DNA from: Acanthamoeba lenticulata
Lineage: Eukaryota > Discosea > Longamoebia > Acanthamoebidae
Reading direction: 5' to 3'
Assembly: GCA_002179805.1 (NCBI GenBank)
Contig: NAVB01003702.1
Span: 1-15,455 of the forward strand
Length of the DNA stretch: 15,455 bases
Below the pieces are notes generated by a model. It was not told where the DNA came from. It made no database searches and was given only the letters and a program-made list of their open reading frames with translations. Shown in pieces: positions 8,417 through 15,455 of this stretch. The translations under genes and the position numbers were made by a program. Numbering within the stretch: position 1 is the first letter of the stretch; the number at the start of each line of letters is the position of its first letter.

Positions 8417-9541
8417 ATGGCTGCCGTGGTTAAAGACACTGTCGGGCGCTTCAGTAACGTGGTTGCTGACTACGTCAAGTAAGAGCAGCACAAATGCCAA
8501 AATCAAAAAAATTTCATAATATGAATAATATTAAGAGTTATTATTATTATTATAATGATGTGCTTCGATTTAGGTATCGTCCCAGTTATCCACCGGAGGT
8601 TTTCGAACTCCTGCGCGATGAAGGTGTCACCACCGACCATCTTGTGGCCGACGTTGGTGCCGGCACTGGCATCTTCACTCGGATGCTTGTGGAGCAAGGT
8701 TTCCGTGTGGTAGCTGTCGAGCCTAACGACGAAATGAGGAAGGGCACGTTGAACGAGAATGGTGTTAGTGCGCTCAACGCTGATCTTTGTTGAGCCGGTG
8801 CTGTTGCAGCGGCGGAGGCGTCTCTCGCGGCAGAGCTGAGCAGCGGTCGACTGACGAGCCTGGCCGGTAAATCGGAGGCAACTGGCCTGCCCGACCATTC
8901 AGTTGACGTGATCATCGCCGCACAGGTGCCCTACTCCACTTGTCCTCGTGCTAGGCGGTGTTCTCTCTCTTATCCGCAACGACCGGCTATATGACGGCAG
9001 GCATTCCACTGGTTCGCCCACGATGCCGCCAAGATTGAGTTCAAGCGTATTCTCAAGGCCAAGGCGGAGTCTGGCGTCAAGAGTCAGGTTTTCCTGATCT
9101 GGAACAACTTCAGCTCAGACATCGAGAGCGGAGGTTCTGTTCCCCTTGGACGATACTCGTATCAACTCGTTGTCTCACATGAGGGCGTGGATCGCTGCAG
9201 GCACTGATATGATGCGGGATTATGAGGATGCCCTGATCGAGTACGCGATTGACTACCTCAAAGTGGCGCATGGATGGGTCTCGAAGAAGGGCAGTCCCGT
9301 TCTGCCCAAGTTCTTCGCTGAGGGCGAGCTCAAAAAGGCGGCCTTCGCGGCCAAGAACAATCAGAAGTTCGACCTCGAGGGCTTCAAGGGGCGGTGCCTG
9401 TCCTCTTCCTACGCGCCCAAGCCGGATCACCCCAACTACGAACCTCTCATGCGCAGGCTCGAAGCCATCTTCGAGAAGTACAACGAGGGCGGGCTGGTTG
9501 AATTCCGCTACACGACCGAAGTGTTTTATGGCACCATTTAA
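8417..9541 (+). CDS. Class I SAM-dependent methyltransferase, 5 exons
   Basis: Exons: 8417-8478, 8574-8761, 8810-8925, 9001-9133, 9201-9541; 279 aa. It is a small-molecule-type methyltransferase of the Methyltransf_11 fold, like yeast TMT1/CRG1-type and bacterial enzymes. Visible: DYVKYRPSYPPEVFELL at the N terminus; motif I VADVGAGTG (45-53), which binds S-adenosylmethionine; acidic Glu70 in VAVEPNDEM, which should contact the ribose; SEATGLPDHSVDVIIAAQ, running across an intron into AFHWF; then FLIWNN and MRDYEDALIEYA. The substrate is unknown. The first intron (8479-8573) is unusually AT-rich. Unspliced reading meets stops at 8791-8793 (TGA) and after 9200; both are removed by phase-consistent introns of 48 and 67 bases, so the gene appears intact rather than a pseudogene. 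It starts divergently from allantoinase and ends 37 bases from the convergent O-methyltransferase stop. Confidence 0.9.
8538..8555. repeat. (TTA)n microsatellite in an AT-rich intron
   Basis: TTA units within methyltransferase intron 1. With the upstream AATAATATT it could form a weak AT hairpin. The base composition contrasts sharply with the flanking GC-rich exons. Confidence 0.8.
8762..8809 (+). other. 48-base intron masking an in-frame TGA
   Basis: Donor AATG|GTGTTAGT, acceptor GTTGCAG. The length is a multiple of three, so both the spliced and unspliced messages stay in frame, but the unspliced one carries a TGA at 8791-8793. Splicing gives NENAAEASLAAEL, which fits the spacing of the family. 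Confidence 0.75.
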
Positions 9542-9578
9542 ATAGGAGGCCAGGCTCATTCACCCCCCGGTTCTGGTC

Positions 9579-11171
9579 TCATTTGTTGTCTTCTTCGGGG
9601 CCAGCGAGGCGAGCTTCAATCAGGTTGAGTCGCTGTTGGCGCGAATGCACTTCCGTCATGACCAGGCCAGCTGAGGCCAACAGCAGCTTGTACTCCTCTT
9701 CCGTCCGTTCCTTGGCGCCCAGCATCACCATCATGTCTGTGCAGCGAGCAGCTTGTGGTGAGGCGCGCAGGTCACCAACAACAACTAGTTGACGGGAAAA
9801 CGAACGCAAGTCCATGATGGTGCTGGCGAAGGTAGATCCGCCTCGCGGGACAATGTGTTCCATCACCAGCAACTTGCTGTGCGGCCTCATTGCCTTCTGC
9901 AGTGCCGTTAAGATCTGCCTCGCCTGATGCAGAGGTTAATCAATGAGGCCTCCCGTTGGGGGAGCGAGCAAGTACCTCAGGATCAGCCCAGTCATGGATG
10001 ATGGCCTTGACGATGTAAAGATCCAGGCCGACAGGAATCCTGGTATTCTCGTCAAGGAAGCTTCCTGCATGCAGCTCCACTCTATTGGCCAATGGCAAGC
10101 GTTAATGGTAGGCTCCTAAAGACGAGGCTGCTGGTTGGTGGGTTGCACCTTTCACGGAGCCCATCTGGCACCACCACCTTGTCGATGACACTTTGGATCT
10201 CAAACAAATGACCCTTGCTGATGTCGGGGTACTTGTTGAGGATTCCGAAGAGCAGGCTGCAGAGCAAGACTGGTCAGTATGGCCATCATTCTCAGGATCA
10301 AGTGAGTGAGTGGCTTGGAGGACGACATACTTCCCCAGTCCTCCCCCCACATCAGCCACTGAGGAAACTTGAGAGAAGTCATAGCTGCCCAGTATTTGGT
10401 CCGTTTGCTGAGTGGTGTTGGCGCTCATGGCCTGGTTGAAGTACTGCTCCGCCGGGGGCGTGATGAGAACCGTGTTGATTGGGTTGTTGGAATGGGTCCC
10501 CTACCTGATTGATATCATCATGCTCCAAGAGGTAGTCCCAGAAGGTGGGCTTTCCGAGCGTTGCTGGCACTGACGACTGTCCTGTCTTTACTGCTGTCTC
10601 CAACCCTTCCCACACTCTGCAAAGGCCCTCTCAGTCAGTTGATCAGCCAATCAAGTCGCATGACGGACGCACCGATAGACAGCATCATGACCAGGTGGCG
10701 CAAGGGAGCGCCTTGACGCAAGAGATGGCTTGTTTCGTTCAGGCTAAACTGGCACGTCTGGTGGTAGTTCACGTTCTTGTGTAGAGGCTGTCAGCCCAAC
10801 AAAAAACAAAAGAGCTTATTGCATACATCAACTGGCCCCTCGTGCATGTCCAGAAATTCAAGACCAGCCACGCAGCGCAGCAAGCGGAACAGCGGCTCGG
10901 GTTGCTGGTCGGGTGCCACTCTTGGCGCAATTTCCTCCGCTGTCAAGGGCTTCAGCACGCCAATCCAGGTGAGAATGGGGCTTTGGGGAAGAGAAGGTGC
11001 ATAAAACGTGTACCGAACCAGCGTCGGCAATGATGTCCACAATTCCCATTTTGGTGAAGGTGAACAACACGCGAGACATCGAGAAGCCTGCACGTGAGAG
11101 GTTCTTGTGAGTTTCTCGTGGCACTGGCAAGCTCAGCCCATACCCCTAATGGTGTTGAAAATCTTGTCCAT
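9579..11171 (-). CDS. COMT-type O-methyltransferase, 9 exons
   Basis: Exons: 11171-11144, 11087-11014, 10949-10827, 10787-10673, 10614-10505, 10443-10331, 10256-10149, 10081-9976, 9923-9579; 373 aa, the usual length of plant and fungal caffeate/hydroxyindole O-methyltransferases. The N-terminal part (about 1-110) is the helical dimerisation region, with PLTAEEIA and LFRLLRCVAGLEFL. The SAM site is SVADVGGGLG (178-187). The catalytic base is His253 in AIIHDWADPE, followed by ILTALQKAM and KLLVMEHIVP. Hydroxylated aromatic small molecules are the usual acceptors; the actual substrate is not readable. Exon 1 is only 28 coding bases (MDKIFNTIR) but agrees with the family start. One acceptor (GCAGAG at 10615-10620) was chosen over the earlier GCAG because only it keeps frame. 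The acceptor before exon 6 could shift by one codon. It is tail-to-tail with the methyltransferase at 9541. Confidence 0.87.
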
Positions 11172-11333
11172 TCTTGAGGAAGAAGCAGCTTAAGGGTTGT
11201 TAGCAAGGTGTGTGGGTTGTGAAGCCTCGGGCCAGTGTTGAGTTTTATTACGTGTCCTAATTTCGAATAAAATCGGCATTAACTGTTCTGGAGGCCACCA
11301 CCAGGAAAATCTGGTGGAGAGCGACGAGACAAT

Positions 11334-14300
11334 CTACTGTCCCCCGCGGAGGGCTTTCTCGATGAGGTCCTCATCGGCGTGGAAGGGCAGTGTGACCTGC
11401 AGCCCAGGCGTCAGCTCCATGGCGCGTCGGATCGCGTGTTCCTGAGAATGCATGTGGCACCAGCCAAAAACCAACCAAAGAGTCAGGGCCAGGTGTCGTC
11501 CATCAAGCTTTCAGGAGAAATGGCGGCGTACAGCGTTCTCGTTGGTGCCCCACGCGCGGCGTGCGATTCCGTTATTGACGTCCCAGAAGAGCATGTTACG
11601 CGCACGACGCGCCGCATCATCAGACCTGCGCAATTTATAAGCAAAGTTAGTCGTGGCCACATGACGCTCACATGCGAGCACGTTGTGTTCGTACCCATCG
11701 AGAACAAGGCCGAAGCCTCCGTTCATGACCTCGCCCCAACCCACACCACCGCCGTTGTGAAGCGCAACCCATGTGGCCCCGCGCATGGCGTCGCCCACAA
11801 AGTTCTGCCCAAGATGAAAAATAAGAATGAGGGTGAGCAAAGCGGCACGGAGGGGGAAGGCAAAAAAAGCTGAGACGTGCCTGCACGGCCATGTCAGCGG
11901 TGAACGTGGAGCCATCTGTAATGTTGGAGGTCTCGCGATAGGGACTGTCCGTCCCGCTGTGAATAAAACGAGCAATCAAGAGTGAGTAGGGTATCAACAG
12001 AGGTGGAAAAAAGAAGCGCAACATCAAAGCACGCACCTGACGTCATGGTGGTCGCGAGAGATAACAACAGGCGCCTTGAGGCGGCCGTCCTTGACGGCTT
12101 GGTTGATCGCCTCCGCGATCGCAATCCTGCCAAAAGCGTCCACGTAGAGGATGCGGGCTTGTGATCCCACGACCTGGATGCACCAGTTGAAGGGGAAGGG
12201 CAAGCCCATCAACAGATTGCACAAGCAACTGACGTAGTGGCGTGCTACGAACCAGCTTGTGCTCGGCAGCCTGGGTAATCCACAGGTAGTTGTCCTCGTA
12301 CTGCTGCTTCGACTTCTCGGGCGACGAGTCTCGCAGCCCTCCTACGATCTCCGCGGCGAGCTTATCGGTCAGGGCGAGATCCTCGGGATCGCCCGACGTA
12401 CACACCCCTACGATGGTACCGAGCAGTCAGTGACCGCATCGTTCAACAAATACTTGGCGCCCGTCGATGATGACAATGACAACGTACAGCGGAAGGGTCC
12501 GAAGCCAAGAGAAAAGATGTCGCCCATGATGTCCTGCACATAGGAGGGATACTTGAACGTCTCGCCATCCTCCGCCATGATGTCCGCTCCCGCCCTGCTG
12601 GCCTCAAGCAGGCTGCACTCAACCAGCGGCGGCAATATCAAGTTGATTCACGAGTTAGCCACAGCTAATGCTGATCAACGAGGACAGAGGGGGGGGGATG
12701 AGGAGGAAGGCATACAAGGAATTGCCATAGTCCCAGAAGCGCATGCCCCTCTGGGTGAGGTTGTTGACCGCCTTGACGTGCCGCCGCAAGCTCTCTTGGA
12801 CCAATTCTCTGAGTAGATGAAACGCCCGATGAGGAGCCAGAAGGAGGGGGTCCCTGGTGCACAAAGTGAGAGAGGGAGCAGGCAGGTTACTTGAACTTGG
12901 CCGGGTCCTTGCTCATCATCTCGTTGGCCTCATCGAAGGAAAGGCCCACCGGGTAGTAGCCCCCGCTGTAGGGGTTGTGAAGCGACGTTTGATCGCTGCC
13001 CAGTTCCTGCGGGCAAGGGACGCGATTGAGCAGGCAAAGATAGGGAAAGGGGAGCAAATGGAATCGGGGAAGGCGCATCGTACGACGAGCATTTCATCTT
13101 CCTGCGCCAAACGTTCCCACAAGTCAACCACATTGCCCTGATAGGCAATGCTGAGGGTCTCCTTGGCCTGACGGGCCTTCTTGATGCGTGCGATCACATC
13201 GTCAAGCGAGGTGAAGACTTCCATCACCCAGCCCTGCTGCTGCCGCTTCTTGGTCGCCGCGGCTGTAGCGTCACGTTCCACACCAAGCGCCAAGTTAGCG
13301 CTATGACAGGACAAGGGAAGGGGAAAGAAATGGAAGGGTGAGTGAGCGCCATACGAGACACTTCAGCCACAACGCCGATCGCTCCACAAATGACGGCAGC
13401 CTTGGGCTGTGCACCACTCATGCCACCCAGGCCGGCGGTGACGAACACCTGCGTTGATCAACAAGTCATATCAGTAACATGCCGGTGCGTGGAACAATAC
13501 GTCTTAACAGCGTGAACAGACCTTGCCAGCCAGATCCGACGTGGACAGGTACTTGCGACCGGCGTTAAGAAGCGTGATGGTAGTGCCATGCACAATTCCC
13601 TGTGGGCCGATGTCTGTACGTTCAAGCGAGAACTGGTTTAAGATTGTCGGCCTCTGCCAGAGAGGAAGCCTTTTGGATGACGTACAGCAGTAGCTGCCTG
13701 CGGTCATCTGCCCGTACATGGTGACGCCCTGCGCGTGCATCTTCTCGTACAGCTCCTTCGACGAGTAGTTGGGAATCACCATACCGTTGGTGATCACCAC
13801 GCGCGGCGAGTCCTTGGTGCTGGGGAAAAGCCTGTGGTGGTGACGTGCTACAGGTTTTAGCAACTTCTTGCTGAAAGTGTGGTGTCTGCCCGCGCATCGT
13901 ACCCAAGCGGATGTCCTGAGTACATGACCAGCGTCTGCTCGTCGGTCATCTGTGACAGGTATTTCATGACCAGGTGATACTGAGCCCTGCCCATGCACAA
14001 GTAGACCAACCAATACGTGAGCATTGACCGCTCTGCCCGTAACTAAGTCTGCACATGGTGTACCAGTTCTGGAAGACGCAGCCATTACCGCCGTAGGTGA
14101 TGAGTTCATGCGGGAACTGCGCCACCGCCGGGTCGAGGTTGTTCATGATCATCATCATGATGGCCGCAGCTGCAGGAGAAGGTACAACATGACACAGTTA
14201 GGAGAGCAATCAACTCATTTGAGCACAAACTCGCACCAACGCTCACGGAAGCACGAACACCACAACATGCAAACAAAGACAAAGGGGGGAGAAGAAGGCG

Positions 14301-14685
14301 GACCTTGCTGGCACTTGGCCGGATAGAAGTCAATGGGGTAAGCGCGCATGGGATAGGTGGTGGGGCGGAATCTGTACATGTAGATGTGTCCAAAGTCGGC
14401 CAGCTCCTGCGCGAACTCGGGGGCGAGGGAGGCGTGGAGCTCCGTGGGGAAGTAGCGAAGGGCATTGGCGATAGCGCGCTTGCGCTCCGCCTCGTTCAAG
14501 CCGGGTGTGCGGACAGGGGCATGAGGCACCGACGCATCGCGGCCCTCCTCCCTGACACGAGAGGCTGGTGCATCCAGCGGTAAACCCTCTGCCAGCGCCT
14601 TCAGCGCTTCCCTGGCGCTTGTCATGTCCGCCTTAATTGCCTTGGTCTCAGTCACCGTACTTGTGGTGCCACTAGATCCTTGCAT
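11334..14685 (-). CDS. UROC1: Urocanate hydratase (urocanase), 16 exons
   Basis: Exons: 14685-14304, 14169-14064, 13986-13903, 13831-13686, 13613-13522, 13448-13360, 13300-13084, 13006-12891, 12808-12716, 12612-12488, 12407-12253, 12173-12037, 11956-11881, 11804-11695, 11625-11532, 11441-11334; 709 aa. It converts urocanate to 4-imidazolone-5-propionate, the second step of histidine degradation, with tightly bound NAD+. Family blocks in order: [18 protein letters not shown] (151-157), [42 protein letters not shown] (274-285), [90 protein letters not shown] and [17 protein letters not shown]. The long N-terminal extension and HHDVSGTDSP resemble the metazoan type rather than the short bacterial HutU. 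All junctions are in phase; one intron (11805-11880) has a GC donor, and the donor at 13359 is weak. The start is the ATG at 14685. Confidence 0.97.
11805..11880 (-). other. GC-AG intron in urocanate hydratase
   Basis: A 76-base phase-0 intron with donor GTGCAG|GCACGT and acceptor GGGCAG. Splicing gives DMAVQNFVGDA, a strongly conserved urocanase block. No phase-0 GT donor lies nearby. Confidence 0.85.
12689..12697. repeat. G9 homopolymer (C tract on the coding strand)
   Basis: A 9-base G run on the plus strand, within the urocanase intron 12613-12715, about 20 bases from its donor. Confidence 0.95.
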
Positions 14686-14879
14686 TGTTGCGGGAGTAGG
14701 TACGAGCTGATTCAATCAATTGGAACAAGATATGTGCAAGCGTGACGACAGCAGCGCTATGTGGGCCGATAGCGCAGGATGACGCAGCTCGTAGGACTTT
14801 ACCCGTAATCTGCGAAAATTCGCCCCAGCTGCGGAAGAACCCGAGAAGAAAGGAAACATGGAAGAAACTATTTGCTGTT

Positions 14880-15308
14880 TTAGTGCCTCCCTTCGTGTGT
14901 CTGTTGGCTTGAGGATGAAGAGGGGCTGCTGAAAAGACCCAAGGCTTGAAGAGTGTGCGCAAGAGAAGAAATTTCATCGTCTGACACAGGCTTGCCGGTC
15001 GTTTCTCCCGCGTGATCGCTAGAGGCCAGTGCTGGTGAGTCATCTCTTGGTGGCAGGGGAGGAGGACGTTGTTGCTCCTCGTTCTCTGTCTTGTGCGGGC
15101 TGTATGCTTCTCTTACGGGCTGGTACTCAGGATGCCACTCGGCCTGAGTGCTTGATGGTCGTCGACCGCGAGAATCCGGTTCAGCAAAGAGGCGCTGGCG
15201 GAGAGAACGCACGTCTACTCTCTTGAAGTCTTCTCTCCAGCCAGCGTGATGTGCAGAGGACGACGTTTGTGGGACCTGCTGCTCAAAACGTTGCCGAAGC
15301 AGCTGGAC
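14880..15308 (-). CDS. 3' exon of an unrecognised gene (partial)
   Basis: The frame is open from a good acceptor (CTTCTGCAG, 15309-15317) to a TAA at 14880-14882, 143 codons with phase-0 entry; earlier exons lie further right or beyond the window. The peptide begins VQLLRQRFEQQVP and includes DVRSLRQRLFAEPDS, a charged Pro-rich middle (QQRPPPLPPRDD), VSDDEISSLAHTLQALGLF, and a Ser-rich end. It looks like a disordered tail with two short amphipathic helices. I do not recognise the family. The candidate intron to the right contains an 11-base C tract on the coding strand, and a possible further exon ends near 15364. The next gene on the same strand, urocanase, starts 194 bases downstream. Confidence 0.5.
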   Translation of the reverse strand, partial: VQLLRQRFEQQVPQTSSSAHHAGWREDFKRVDVRSLRQRLFAEPDSRGRRPSSTQAEWHPEYQPVREAYSPHKTENEEQQRPPPLPPRDDSPALASSDHAGETTGKPVSDDEISSLAHTLQALGLFSSPSSSSSQQTHEGRH

Positions 15309-15349
15309 CTGCAGAAGCTGGTGAGATTATGCTGGGAAGTGCATGCGGA

Positions 15350-15360
15350 GGGGGGGGGGG
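15350..15360. repeat. G11 homopolymer (C tract on the coding strand)
   Basis: An 11-base G run on the plus strand, in the presumed intron right of the partial gene's last exon. Confidence 0.95.
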
Positions 15361-15455
15361 CGCACTCTGCTCAGGCCAGCGGCAGCCGGGTTGGAAACAA
15401 CTTCTAGTTTCTCACAAGCAAAACGGTGTGAGGAGTGGTGGTGTAACTCGGGAGG

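Noticed and set aside
8791..8793. In-frame TGA in the methyltransferase, suggesting a pseudogene or selenocysteine
   Set aside because: A phase-consistent GT-AG intron (8762-8809) removes it and the spliced protein fits the family spacing better.
9134..9200. Apparent frameshift in the methyltransferase between FLIWNN and MRDYEDAL
   Set aside because: A 67-base GT-AG intron restores the frame exactly.
9110..9559. 149-codon minus-strand ORF opposite the methyltransferase
   Set aside because: It is the antisense shadow of exon 5, whose plus-strand translation is clearly family-like.
11379..11873. 164-codon plus-strand ORF over the urocanase 3' end
   Set aside because: It lies antisense to three well-supported urocanase exons and shows no homology of its own.

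Overview
The window looks like GC-rich, gene-dense nuclear DNA from a free-living protist. Almost every gene is split by many short GT-AG introns (about 50-110 bases), and intergenic gaps are often under 200 bases. Intron style, compactness and gene content (an SH2 protein, a SET-domain protein, an immunoglobulin-fold-type transcription factor, metazoan-type urocanate hydratase) suggest an amoebozoan such as Acanthamoeba. That assignment is inference, since no search was run. I rebuilt the gene models by hand from splice signals, reading frame and family resemblance. In every multi-exon model the exon lengths and phases add up to an unbroken frame.

Layout. Minus strand, 16-5333: an SH2-domain protein (7 exons), a small SET-domain protein (5 exons), a 1.5-kb gene-poor low-complexity stretch, then an intronless gene for a probable transcription factor with a candidate p53/Rel-like DNA-binding domain, poly-Ala, a coiled coil and an acidic tail. 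Minus strand, 5619-7921: allantoinase (10 exons). A 495-base divergent promoter region separates it from a plus-strand class I SAM methyltransferase (8417-9541, 5 exons). That gene converges, with 37 bases between stop codons, on a minus-strand COMT-type O-methyltransferase (9579-11171, 9 exons). Minus strand, 11334-14685: urocanate hydratase (16 exons). Minus strand, from 14880 to the window edge: the 3' end of an unrecognised gene.

Functionally, two genes belong to nitrogen salvage: allantoinase (purine degradation) and urocanate hydratase (histidine degradation). They are separated by two small-molecule methyltransferases. The left third holds regulatory-type proteins (SH2, SET, transcription factor). 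Nothing shows that these form one system; the linkage may be chance.

Points for a second look: a 20-bp perfect palindrome inside an SH2-gene intron; two GC-AG introns; G tracts (9-11 bases) in introns or probable introns of minus-strand genes; a 48-base intron that could be mistaken for an in-frame TGA; a stop codon that overlaps a good splice donor and could fuse the SET and SH2 proteins; and a 900-base open frame downstream of the transcription factor.
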